Notes: generated by a model not told the origin, from the sequence alone. Shown: positions 17,086 through 25,103, counted from the stretch's first letter. The stretch is DNA of 64,000 bases from Mucilaginibacter sp. OK283 (GCF_900110415.1 NZ_FODR01000014.1:124001-188000); one strand, 5' to 3'. Program-made: numbers and translations.

Positions 17086-17469
17086 ATGTCAACAACTCAA
17101 AATAATCCGTTAACCACGGAACAGATCGCTCAGCAGTTTTTTGAACTGGTATCACAAGGTAAATTCGAAGAAGCACAAAATACTTACTTTTCACCTGAGA
17201 TCATCAGCATCGAAATTCCCGATGCCGACGGATTCCGAAAAAAAGACCAGAGCCTTGGGGCCATTGCCGCTAAACGTGAGGCATTCCAGGCCATTGTGGC
17301 CAGTGTGGAAGGCTTAAAAACAGGCCAGCTGATCATCCAGGGTAATTCCTTCGCCTTTGCTTTCGAACTTGATTTTACCGTAAAAAACGGCGGCCCGCAA
17401 CGCCTCGCAGAAATTTGCGTTTACCAGGTCGAAGCTGGGCAGATTATCGTAGAGCAATTTTTTAATTAA
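17086..17469 (+). CDS. SnoaL-like / NTF2-fold protein
   Basis: 127 residues with the layout of a single SnoaL-like domain: helical start LTTEQIAQQFFELVSQGKFEEAQ, then FSPEIISIEIPD and beta strands GQLIIQGNSFAFAFELDFTV and AEICVYQVEAGQIIVEQFF. Such cone-shaped proteins bind small hydrophobic ligands or act as isomerases or hydrolases; no specific activity can be assigned. No signal peptide is seen. It lies 63 bases after the DUF6799 gene and ends at a strong terminator, so both probably form one unit from ECF promoter copy B. Confidence 0.75.
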   Translation: MSTTQNNPLTTEQIAQQFFELVSQGKFEEAQNTYFSPEIISIEIPDADGFRKKDQSLGAIAAKREAFQAIVASVEGLKTGQLIIQGNSFAFAFELDFTVKNGGPQRLAEICVYQVEAGQIIVEQFFN

Positions 17470-17493
17470 TATAGCCGATCCCTTTAATTGAAG

Positions 17494-17526
17494 ACGTCTG
17501 GCAACCTAATTGCCAGACGTTTTTTT
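17494..17526 (+). terminator. Rho-independent terminator
   Basis: ACGTCTGGCA (17494-17503) and TGCCAGACGT (17511-17520) form a perfect 10-bp stem followed by a T tract. It sits between convergent genes; the T tract favours termination of the plus-strand unit. Confidence 0.9.
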
Positions 17527-17543
17527 ATTGATGGCCGAATCGT

Positions 17544-18827
17544 TTAGAGCTCCGGATCATTAGCCAGGGTGGCAGCCATCTCCGGACTCAAATCATATTT
17601 ATTCTGTAGTGCGGCATTCAGATATTTATTGGCATCATAGCCCTTACCCATACCTTTCAGCAGGCTACCGATATAAAAAAGTTCCAGTCCTTCCAGTGGC
17701 CTTCCGGCAACATATTGTTCGTAAACCCGGTAAGCCTCATTCTTTTTATTGTTTTTGAAAAGCGCATACGCCAGCCATGCATAAGTCTGCGGAGTAGCGC
17801 GGTTAAGCAGTTCAGCCCTGGCCAGTTTTTCAGCTTCGTTTGGCTGGTGAAGAATGCCTGTATAAATTTCGATCAGGTATTTATTGTACATCATACCATA
17901 ACGCGGATCGGTTGCGGCATGGACAAAAGCGGCGGCATACTTTTTTTGCATTGATTTATTACCGGATTGTTGCGCCGCCTGATACATTTTAAAAAGAGGG
18001 TCGGGAAGTTTATTGTGGGAAAGGACGAAGTTAAATAAGCGGTTTGCCGCCACCGGATCATGGTCATGCACTAAAGCGATCCAGCCTATTCCTAAAATAC
18101 TATGAAAATCAACACTGTTTATCCTAACACATTCCTTATACGCACTGAGCGCCTTTTCCAGATCGCCGGTATGTAAGTACAGATCGCCTTGATTGGACAG
18201 CGCAATATCCTTCAGGTATGGCCCTTTAGCCAATGCTACCGCTTTATTGATGGCGCTTAACGCACTGTCAGTCATTCCCAGGAGATGGTCATATTTTGCG
18301 CGCCTGAAGTAGTAATTATAATCCTTGAACGGCTTTAATTGGGCGAGATAAAATTTGGCCTCGTTATAATGGCCCAGTTCAAAGCTGACGTCAAAGGAAA
18401 CATTATTACTGGTATAATTTTTAATGCCCAGCATTTTTGCCGAATCCAGTAGTAATTGCGCGCTGCTGAAACGGTGTTGCAACATCGCGGCAGCTACCAG
18501 GGCCAAATCTGCCGATGCTAATTTATGGCGATAAGTATTACTGATAGACCTGTAGATACTGTCAGCAGATCTGGCATCGTTAATATCACCAAAGTGATGA
18601 AAACGCATGATGAGCGTCGCGGCATACCTGGCTTCACTGGTATTTTGCTGGTTCTTCGGGTCAATTCTCCGCTGCCAGAATTTCATATCGGTATTGTTAT
18701 CGGCAACAGCTGCAGGTATGGTATAATGGTTTATCAGGCTGTCGAGATATATTTTGCCAACCAATGGCTGGCGCTTACAGGAGCTAAAGACCAAGGTCAC
18801 TGCAATAAGAGGGAAGAAAATTTTCAT
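17544..18827 (-). CDS. TPR-repeat lipoprotein
   Basis: 427 residues. A lipoprotein signal (IAVTLVFSSC, lipobox Cys near residue 17) is followed by a long helical solenoid of TPR-like repeats, for example YLKDIALSNQGDLYLHTG then LEKALSAYKECVRINSV, and ATPQTYAWLAYALFKN. It is probably anchored in the periplasm-facing membrane as a scaffold. It is the last gene of the minus-strand run DUF4331 pair, HupE-like, TPR, with 152 bases between it and the HupE-like gene, so it likely shares ECF promoter copy C. Function is unknown. Confidence 0.8.
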   Translation of the reverse strand: MKIFFPLIAVTLVFSSCKRQPLVGKIYLDSLINHYTIPAAVADNNTDMKFWQRRIDPKNQQNTSEARYAATLIMRFHHFGDINDARSADSIYRSISNTYRHKLASADLALVAAAMLQHRFSSAQLLLDSAKMLGIKNYTSNNVSFDVSFELGHYNEAKFYLAQLKPFKDYNYYFRRAKYDHLLGMTDSALSAINKAVALAKGPYLKDIALSNQGDLYLHTGDLEKALSAYKECVRINSVDFHSILGIGWIALVHDHDPVAANRLFNFVLSHNKLPDPLFKMYQAAQQSGNKSMQKKYAAAFVHAATDPRYGMMYNKYLIEIYTGILHQPNEAEKLARAELLNRATPQTYAWLAYALFKNNKKNEAYRVYEQYVAGRPLEGLELFYIGSLLKGMGKGYDANKYLNAALQNKYDLSPEMAATLANDPEL

Positions 18828-18979
18828 GATTACATTTTTAAATAAGCATCCGTTAACCGGCTGTCAGGCAGGAAATATCAAGCCGCACTATTGTTTAATT
18901 CAATTGGCTTAAGAAACCATTCAAGGGGAGCCGGTATAGTTTCCGCAGGGCATTGTGGTTTCCACGCCCTCAAAAGTTG

Positions 18980-19669
18980 CTAAAAGAAAATACGCTGAAT
19001 GGTCCAGAACCCTGCGATAACGACTATAATGGCCGATAACGGCATTACAACGAATTTTCGGTAATTAGGCTTTTTTCCGAACCATTTGGCCAAAAGAAAA
19101 TACGCTGCGACAATAATGGTAAGCTGGCCAAGTTCAACACCGATATTGAACATGATCAGGCTAAACAGATAGGAAGTTTTAGGAAGGCCAAGCGTACTTA
19201 ACACACTTGCAAAACCCAGACCATGGATCAATCCAAATAAAAATACAACACCGATACGTGACGCCTTAAGCTTTGGTGAAAATATATTTTCAAGGGCCAC
19301 AAACAGTATGGATACGGCGATCAACGGCTCGACTATTTTTACCGGAGGCGTAATGACGCCGTACATAGCCAGGCCCAGCGTTATCGAGTGGGCCACGGTG
19401 AAAGCAGTAGCCTGGGTCAACAGCGGTTTGATTTTAGGACTTAAAAGAAATAAACTCAGGATAAAGAGAATGTGGTCGAATCCAAGCGGCAAAATATGGC
19501 GATATCCCAAACCGAGATAAACCAGCGCCGCTTCCCCGCCAGACATTTTCGATAGTTCTTTTACGACCACATGGGCACTCGCGGGTCCGCTCCATATCGC
19601 GATAAGGAAGATAATTATTAGGGCACGGCCCCAAACACTTAAATGCCGGCTTTGTAAAACTTTACCCAT
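18980..19669 (-). CDS. HupE/UreJ-family membrane protein
   Basis: 229 residues. An N-terminal signal or first helix (ALIIIFLIAIWSGPASAH) is followed by about six transmembrane helices. The motif-bearing segments are LGYRHILPLGFDHILFIL, AFTVAHSITLGLA and FGLIHGLGFASVL, with the conserved His residues of the HupE/UreJ group; members are proposed or shown nickel/cobalt permeases. The exact subfamily here may carry another substrate. It lies between the DUF4331 pair and the TPR lipoprotein on the same strand, suggesting a metal- or small-molecule-linked envelope module under ECF control. Confidence 0.82.
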   Translation of the reverse strand: MGKVLQSRHLSVWGRALIIIFLIAIWSGPASAHVVVKELSKMSGGEAALVYLGLGYRHILPLGFDHILFILSLFLLSPKIKPLLTQATAFTVAHSITLGLAMYGVITPPVKIVEPLIAVSILFVALENIFSPKLKASRIGVVFLFGLIHGLGFASVLSTLGLPKTSYLFSLIMFNIGVELGQLTIIVAAYFLLAKWFGKKPNYRKFVVMPLSAIIVVIAGFWTIQRIFF

Positions 19670-19725
19670 TGGATGTTAAAAAAAACAGGCCGGAATCAAT
19701 CCGGCCTGGGTTAAATATTGAGTTA

Positions 19726-20256
19726 TTACCAGGGAGCAGCTTCGTAAGGAAAGGTGCCCAGGAAGGGTTTGTCATTGTGATCTACGTGATCCGAAACTAA
19801 TCCCGGATTAGAAGTTCCGTTCGGTCCTCCCCATATCAGCTTGAAGCTGGCATCGATCACATCGTCGGCCAACCCACGACCTGTAAAGGTCCCGTAGCTG
19901 GTTGTTCCTGCAGTGCTTACATTAAGCACGTCTGTTGCCAGGGTTTGGCTAAACGCCGCCGCGCTTAAGCCGGCAGCATTGGTTGTGAAACCTGGGTTCA
20001 ATGCCATGAGTCGGGACTGGATCGTGGATTGATACGCTGTACCCTGAGCAGAGGGGGCGGTCGCATTGAATTTGTCCTGCTGGGCAGCATTAATAAACAC
20101 AATGTTAACGCCTGGCCGGCCCACCTGGTCACCAGCAACTGAAAATGTAGCACCTGCGTTCGGATCTGACGGCGCTACGTTATGATCTTTATGGCAGGCG
20201 CTGATCGTTAGTACTAGCGCACAGCCGCTCAGTAAAAAATATAGTTTCTTTTTCAT
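19726..20256 (-). CDS. DUF4331-type lipoprotein (C-terminal half-like)
   Basis: About 176 residues from MKKKLYFLLSGC. It has a signal ending in a lipobox (LVLTISAC). The body resembles the C-terminal half of DUF4331 proteins: GDQVGRPGVNIVFINAA, TDVLNVSTAG, GRGLADDVIDASFKLIW and a final SDHVDHNDKPFLGTFPYEA. The upstream gene corresponds to the N-terminal half, so a domain usually found in one chain is made here as two exported proteins. They are 22 bases apart and should assemble with each other; that is inference. DUF4331 has no established biochemical role. Confidence 0.8.
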   Translation of the reverse strand: MKKKLYFLLSGCALVLTISACHKDHNVAPSDPNAGATFSVAGDQVGRPGVNIVFINAAQQDKFNATAPSAQGTAYQSTIQSRLMALNPGFTTNAAGLSAAAFSQTLATDVLNVSTAGTTSYGTFTGRGLADDVIDASFKLIWGGPNGTSNPGLVSDHVDHNDKPFLGTFPYEAAPW

Positions 20257-20278
20257 TTGATTCAAATTTCGGGATTGA

Positions 20279-20941
20279 TTAATTTTTTGTTTTCGTGTCC
20301 AGCCATACATTAATTTTGCCGGTGCTGTTCAGTAAGGATTTCGGTAGTTCCAAAACAACGCTCAATACGTTGGTTCCGGCTAATGAATCTGATCCGGGAT
20401 TGCTGAATGAATTGGCTGCGCCTGTTACCACTTTTACATAAGCGCCAATGTCAAAAAAGAAGGGATCGTCCCGCGGTCCCGCAAAAGCGGTGATACCCTT
20501 GGCAGATGTAGTAACAACAGGTGCCGTGGCGGTGTAAGGTGTTACATCAACAACAGCTGAAGCATTGCCAGTGATCGTACTGGTCGTCCCGGTGCTTTGT
20601 GGTTTATAGGGACCGTAGAAATACATCTTGCCGGCTTTATAAACACACTGGATCACCAGATCTTCCACATTATCGCCTGTGTTATCGATCTTGAATTCAA
20701 TCAGCGTGTTTTCATCAAAACCAGCTGTTTTAGTTGCAGTTGGGCTCAGTAAGCCCTGTACATTCGCCGTGAATACCATTTTGTCAGCATTTACCGGGCT
20801 TTGGTAAACATACAGGTCGGTAATGTCGGTGCTCTTACCAGAAACTGCAGGTGCATCTCCGTGGTCAGAAGCCCATAAAATCCCGCCGCCGAGCAGCAAG
20901 GCTGCGGCAGACAGGGCTGCCACCATTCTTGTTTTTTTCAT
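20279..20941 (-). CDS. DUF4331 protein, N-terminal half-like, periplasmic
   Basis: About 220 residues from MKKTRMVAALSAAALLLGGG, with a signal peptide cleaved near LWASDH. The mature start ASDHGDAPAVSGKSTDITDLYVY is the hallmark of DUF4331 proteins. Later segments are DKMVFTANVQGLLSP, FAGPRDDPFFFDIGAYVKV and VLSVVLELPKSLL. It stops where longer DUF4331 proteins would continue into the part encoded by the next gene. I start it at the ATG at 20941; the frame extends to 20962. ECF promoter copy C ends 39 bases upstream. Confidence 0.85.
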   Translation of the reverse strand: MKKTRMVAALSAAALLLGGGILWASDHGDAPAVSGKSTDITDLYVYQSPVNADKMVFTANVQGLLSPTATKTAGFDENTLIEFKIDNTGDNVEDLVIQCVYKAGKMYFYGPYKPQSTGTTSTITGNASAVVDVTPYTATAPVVTTSAKGITAFAGPRDDPFFFDIGAYVKVVTGAANSFSNPGSDSLAGTNVLSVVLELPKSLLNSTGKINVWLDTKTKN

Positions 20942-20980
20942 ACTTTTCTTATTAAATTTCAATTGTTATTTGCCCTGACA

Positions 20981-21006
20981 GACGATGTCAAAATCCTATC
21001 CTTACA
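20981..21006 (-). promoter_or_regulatory. ECF sigma promoter copy C (DUF4331-HupE-TPR unit)
   Basis: On the minus strand TGTAAGG (21006-21000), 15 bases, CGTC (20984-20981), continuing TGTCAGG. It points at the DUF4331 gene, and the last ten bases match copy B exactly. Confidence 0.75.
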
Positions 21007-21146
21007 ACCGCAGTGGATTATTTTCTATTAAAGAGGAACAGCGGCTGGCGAAGCATTTAAATGTTACTGATTATCAAAAGGGAAGCAGTCGTTTCCGGCG
21101 AAAAAAATAATGATGAAATAATTCAAGGGGTTGGCGGTATGAAATA

Positions 21147-23417
21147 TTATCTGAAAAAATAGCTGATATGAGCAAGGGCGGCGAATTTGGTGCCGGGGGT
21201 AAAAGCTATTCCATCAACAGGAGTCACTTCATTTTTTAACCGGGTAACCGTATCGAACTGGGTTTCTTTCCATTTTACATTAAATATGTTGTTGATGGTT
21301 AAGCCAATCTCATACTTGCGTTGCGTGTAATTAAGAACCACGTCATTGATAAAATAGCCTATTGCCGTCAGGCTGTAATCTTCGTTTGCCGGTCTTTTTG
21401 AAAGATAGCGGTATCTGAAGCTGGCATTTATGCCGCTTTTACCGGAATAGGTTATTCCGGCTGTACTGCTTAATACAGGCGCAAGTGGTATATAGTTCTG
21501 TCCATCAGGCTCGTCGATTGCCCGGCCATGCGCATAATTCAAATCCAGGTCGAAGAGGATCGACTTTACCGGTTGGTACCTTGCCGACAGGTCAGCTCCG
21601 ACGCGCCGGGTCCGGCCGCTGAAATCGACTGTGCCTCCGTCGCCACCATAGACAAATTCCTTTTGAAGATAGATATACCACAGTGAAGCATTGAACAGCA
21701 AGTTGTCAAAAGGTTTATACACGACCCCGAAATCGCCGGTATAAGCCGAAGGCAGCGTGCCTGTTCCCTTTTCAGCTACAACTACCCTGGCATCGTTGGA
21801 ATGAAAACCTTTGCCTAATGAAAGGTATAATTCCGTTTTGGAGGACAGCTGCTCATAAAAGTTCAGCTTGGGACTGAGCGAATGGTTAGAGGCCCTGTAT
21901 TTCCCGGTCCCGTTAAAAGTGGTATCACCTGCGAAAAGGTTTTGATAATGGTAAGCAAACTCATCAAATCTAAGCCCGGCATTGATACTGAACTTTTCGT
22001 TGAACTGAAAAGTTTCAGAAACATAAGCCCCTGTATTCAATTCGTTTATATTACCTAACTTGATCCTGTTCAGTAAGGTATACCTGTTTTTAGTATGCGA
22101 CAGTTCAGAGCTGTCGGTGACATCAAGCCTGGCATCCAAACCAATTTTGGAAGTTAATTTTATGTTGCCGAGGTAATGTTCATACAGGTAACTGCCATGG
22201 TAGCCGTACAGGTTGCGCTTTTCTTTTTGCCGTATTTCATCACCGTTTACCGGGTCTTCCAGGAAGAAAGTAAAATCCGTATGCAGGTCAAACTTATAGC
22301 GGGAATAGTAAAACTGATTTTTTAAGATACCGTTATTTTTGAAAGAGGTGATGAATTGGGCGTTAATATTGTTGCGCGAGGTCACCCCGCCCTCATTCGG
22401 ATCAAGAGCGCCGTAAAAGCCGACGATACCCTGGTCAATGGCCTGATCAGGGATCTGGCCGGAAGCAAACCAGCTACTGTGAAACACCGAAGCGGATAGT
22501 AAAAGCCGTGTATTACCGGAAAGCCGGGTACTGAATTTGGAGAATATATTCAGCCTGTTGAAATGCTGCGGGTTATCGAAATAGCTATTACTGAACCGGT
22601 ATTCAGATGCCACATACCACGACTGGCCTTTTGCTTTGTATCGATCTCCCAGCAGGTCAACCATGGCCAGCGCCCTATAAGTATCAAATTGTCCTCCTTC
22701 CACCCGGATTAAATTGCCAGAGATAGCATCCGCAGTATGAAAATCAACAAAACCCGAAGTAACCAGGTCGCCTTTTTCCGCATCATAAGAACCTTTTTTA
22801 TAATCGGTGCTTTCGATGGTTTCAGGAATAATAAAATGGCTATCGGCATAACCCTGCCCATGCGCATGAGATACCATATTGATCGGCATACCATCTACAT
22901 TCAAGCTGATATCTGTGCCATGATCTGCATCGAACCCGCGTAAAAATATCTGTTCCGCTTTTCCGCCGCCCTGGTGCTGACCGATGAATAAGCCCGGAAC
23001 GATACGGAGTACTTCCTGTGAATTTGATACGCCACGCATTTTAATATCGGCATCGCTTATCGTTTTATAAGGGTTACCTGAATTTGCATAAACCACTACA
23101 TCGGAAAGCTGGGTCTCATGAACGGCAAGCTCAATGACCTCTCCCGGATAGGTATTGTGCAATAAAATTTGCTTCTTTTCATAGCCAACAGCAGAAATGA
23201 TGATGGCCGTTTCGGCAGCGTTCACTTTGCCAAACTTAAATTGGCCATTTTCACCAGAAAAAGTGGTCCTGCTCCCTGGATTAAGTACGACAGTTGCTCC
23301 GCTTAAAGGAGCGCGGGTAAGACTGTCAACAATAACGCCGCTAATGGGGCGGTCCTGAGCGAGCAGCGCCAGACCGGGCAAGCATAACAGTAAAATAGCA
23401 GTTAAAAAAATCTTCAT
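21147..23417 (-). CDS. TonB-dependent receptor with carboxypeptidase-regulatory-like N-domain
   Basis: 756 residues: signal peptide to about residue 20 (LLCLPGLALLAQ), a carboxypeptidase-regulatory-like beta domain (PISGVIVDSLTRAPLSGATV), then the plug (ISDADIKMRGVSNSQEVLR, FLRGFDADHGTDISLNVDG) and a 22-strand barrel with a C-terminal aromatic end (ISYFFR). The plug has a striking His-rich stretch, NMVSHAHGQGYADSHF, which could bind a metal or metal chelate; that is inference. Such receptors import ligands across the outer membrane using TonB energy. ECF promoter copy F (23452-23477) lies 34 bases upstream. Its direction and position link it to the DUF4331/HupE-like unit downstream. Confidence 0.92.
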   Translation of the reverse strand: MKIFLTAILLLCLPGLALLAQDRPISGVIVDSLTRAPLSGATVVLNPGSRTTFSGENGQFKFGKVNAAETAIIISAVGYEKKQILLHNTYPGEVIELAVHETQLSDVVVYANSGNPYKTISDADIKMRGVSNSQEVLRIVPGLFIGQHQGGGKAEQIFLRGFDADHGTDISLNVDGMPINMVSHAHGQGYADSHFIIPETIESTDYKKGSYDAEKGDLVTSGFVDFHTADAISGNLIRVEGGQFDTYRALAMVDLLGDRYKAKGQSWYVASEYRFSNSYFDNPQHFNRLNIFSKFSTRLSGNTRLLLSASVFHSSWFASGQIPDQAIDQGIVGFYGALDPNEGGVTSRNNINAQFITSFKNNGILKNQFYYSRYKFDLHTDFTFFLEDPVNGDEIRQKEKRNLYGYHGSYLYEHYLGNIKLTSKIGLDARLDVTDSSELSHTKNRYTLLNRIKLGNINELNTGAYVSETFQFNEKFSINAGLRFDEFAYHYQNLFAGDTTFNGTGKYRASNHSLSPKLNFYEQLSSKTELYLSLGKGFHSNDARVVVAEKGTGTLPSAYTGDFGVVYKPFDNLLFNASLWYIYLQKEFVYGGDGGTVDFSGRTRRVGADLSARYQPVKSILFDLDLNYAHGRAIDEPDGQNYIPLAPVLSSTAGITYSGKSGINASFRYRYLSKRPANEDYSLTAIGYFINDVVLNYTQRKYEIGLTINNIFNVKWKETQFDTVTRLKNEVTPVDGIAFTPGTKFAALAHISYFFR

Positions 23418-23451
23418 ATTTATTTCAGGGAATATCCCATATGAAGGAATG

Positions 23452-23477
23452 GACGACGATATGAAATATTCCTTACA
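23452..23477 (-). promoter_or_regulatory. ECF sigma promoter copy F (TonB receptor)
   Basis: On the minus strand TGTAAGG (23477-23471), 15 bases, CGTC (23455-23452). A second CGTC three bases nearer gives an alternative spacing of 12; only the 15-base one matches the other copies. Confidence 0.65.
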
Positions 23478-23495
23478 TTATATAATGAAATGGGT

Positions 23496-23521
23496 TGTAA
23501 GGTATAGGCAGGCATTACGTC
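23496..23521 (+). promoter_or_regulatory. ECF sigma promoter copy E (DUF3095-like gene)
   Basis: TGTAAGG (23496-23502), 15 bases, CGTC (23518-23521), continuing TGTGAT. It diverges from copy F and lies 66 bases before the ATG at 23588. Confidence 0.7.
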
Positions 23522-23587
23522 TGTGATCTAAACCCTGTCTTGCATCCTGCTATTTAATGTCGGGGATTACAGGATAAATTTAACCCA

Positions 23588-24046
23588 ATGCATTTATTAA
23601 ATGATCTAATTGCACCGAACGAGTATTTTTACGCCCGGCTTCCGATCAATCAAATTCCTTTAGGCGAGATTTTGTTAAAGGATGAATTATTTTTTACGGT
23701 TCCGGAAAACTGGCATGTCATCGTTACGGATATTAAAGGTTCAACAGAAGCAGTTGCTGCCGGCTTACACCAGCAAATAAACCTGGTGGCAACGGGCAGT
23801 ACTGTCGCCAGCCTGAATATCGCGTTTAACAAAGGTATTGCCATACCTTTCTTTTTTGGAGGTGACGGAGCTACATTTCTTGTCCCGGCTTCGTTAAAAG
23901 AAGAATTGTTAAAATCGCTTCAGCTTTACAAACACAATACCATGATAAATACACACCTGGAACTGCGGGTGGGTGAAGTGTTTGTTCAGCAGATTTATGC
24001 CGCCGGATTTAAGCTTCGGTTGTCAAAATTTGGAAGCTCAGACTAA
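23588..24046 (+). CDS. DUF3095-like protein, truncated after the N-terminal third
   Basis: 152 residues. The sequence WHVIVTDIKGSTEAVAAGLHQ and then IPFFFGGDGATFLVP are the hallmark segments of DUF3095, a family related to nucleotide cyclases. Family members are usually well over twice this length, so the C-terminal part is missing; the frame stops at TAA 24044-24046 soon after LELRVGEVFVQQIYAAGFKLRL. The following bases contain no continuation I can see. It may still be expressed from ECF promoter copy E, but as a fragment its function is doubtful. Confidence 0.65.
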   Translation: MHLLNDLIAPNEYFYARLPINQIPLGEILLKDELFFTVPENWHVIVTDIKGSTEAVAAGLHQQINLVATGSTVASLNIAFNKGIAIPFFFGGDGATFLVPASLKEELLKSLQLYKHNTMINTHLELRVGEVFVQQIYAAGFKLRLSKFGSSD

Positions 24047-24142
24047 TCCGACTTACAGATTTGATAATCAAGTAAGGGTTAAAATATTTAGGATAAGGTG
24101 TAGATTAAAAAGTGAAACAATGTAAAATCCAGGGGTGGCAAC

Positions 24143-24304
24143 TTGCTGTTTCGCAATACCTTTGTTGTAGTCTTGTTTATGGTCTCGATCATATTGCTGG
24201 TAGGCACTGTCGTAATCTATAACCAGTTTAAACTCATCAGAGACAGGAATCCCGGTTTCGAGAAAGGCAACTTGTTGTATATTCCAATAATAGGAGACAT
24301 CTGG
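24143..24304 (+). pseudogene. Fragment of an FtsX-like ABC permease
   Basis: The frame reads FRNTFVVVLFMVSIILLVG and VIYNQFKLIRDRNPGFEKG, then NLLYIPIIGDIW, typical of the inter-domain region of Bacteroidota MacB/FtsX-like permeases. It begins and ends without proper gene ends; after GDIW (about 24304) the sequence changes abruptly into an opposite-strand sigma-factor fragment. Confidence 0.7.
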
Positions 24305-24541
24305 AGACGAGCAAATAATTCTCTAAACCAACGGGAAGAGTCAGGTACGTCCGCTTTTCCCAAAGTTTTATAAAAATATCCTGAACGATTCCCTCGCATG
24401 CAGTCTCGTCACAAAGGCGTTTATAAGCTGCATTAAAGAGTTTATTCCAAAATCTATTATAAACAGCTTCGAACGCTGCCTTATCACCCTATTTAATAAC
24501 ACAGCAAGTTCTTTATCGCTAAGGGCCGAAAATTCGAGCAT
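24305..24541 (-). pseudogene. Frameshifted N-terminal fragment of an ECF (FecI-like) sigma factor
   Basis: On the minus strand ATG 24541 gives MLEFSALSDKELAVLLN. One missing base in what would be an AAT-CAG junction shifts the frame, after which it reads DKAAFEAVYNRFWNKLFNAA, then YKRLCDETACEGIVQDIFIK, LWEKRTYL and ENYLLVS, the sigma2 region of a FecI-like factor. The rest is lost at the junction near 24305 with the permease fragment. Two decayed ends meet here, which marks a deletion scar. Confidence 0.7.
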
Positions 24542-24670
24542 TGGTTTATTAAATTAAACAGCGGGCAACTGAATATTTTTTAAAGTACGTATTATTTTGC
24601 GAGTTTAACAAAACAGAAAAAGAGAATGCAATACTTTCATGCCGACTGTATTTGGAAATATTCATTAGCA

Positions 24671-24730
24671 CTTTTTGTTTCTATAATCAAACGGCACTTT
24701 CCTATAAATTATAACGGGTTTGCTATAATT
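24671..24730 (+). repeat. 60-base promoter copy, near-identical to 38861-38920
   Basis: This 60-base stretch differs from 38861-38920 at only four positions by eye. Both contain CTATAAATTATAAC and TTTGCTATAATT. In the second location it is the upstream region of a TonB receptor gene; here the following gene has decayed. Confidence 0.85.
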
Positions 24731-24792
24731 TAAAGAAAAGGAATAACTCATAAAAATACATTTACATCAATAAATAAAAATGGCTTGTATCA

Positions 24793-24882
24793 ATGACTGA
24801 AGTTATTCTGTTGGTTGTTCTAATAATAATGGCTACGTTGTCCTTATTGCAAAAAAATAGACAATGAGTGGTATTGTTAAGG
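24793..24882 (+). pseudogene. Decayed 5' end of a TonB receptor gene
   Basis: Aligned with the start of the receptor gene at 38983, this stretch keeps the ATCAATGAC start context, TTGCAAAAAAATA at the signal-peptide end, and GAGTGGTATTGTTAAGG (GTGGTACCATTAAGG in the other copy), but the frame is broken. Together with the promoter copy at 24671-24730 it is the relic of a paralogous receptor. The remainder up to 25103 holds nothing else recognisable. Confidence 0.6.
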
Positions 24883-25103
24883 TATAAGTAGCCGATAATA
24901 TCACAAATACTAATGCTGCGGAAGACAGTACAAATGATTCGGACAATGAGTTTTTTACAGACCCTACGTAAAACCATCATGGTTAAGTAATATCGAAAGA
25001 AGCTTAAGCTAAATACATACAATGCCTTTCGCCATGATTCATAGGCGTACCGCTCTAACATTCATAAAAAATAGTCGAAGTAAGCCCCAATTAGTCTCAT
25101 GCT

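Noticed and set aside
24070-24100. A seventh GTAAGG site after the DUF3095-like gene
   Set aside because: GTAAGG is present at about 24072, but no CGTC follows at 15 bases and no gene start lies behind it.
24762-25061. 99-codon minus-strand frame
   Set aside because: It runs antisense through the decayed receptor start and promoter copy; the plus-strand similarity to 38983 explains the sequence better.
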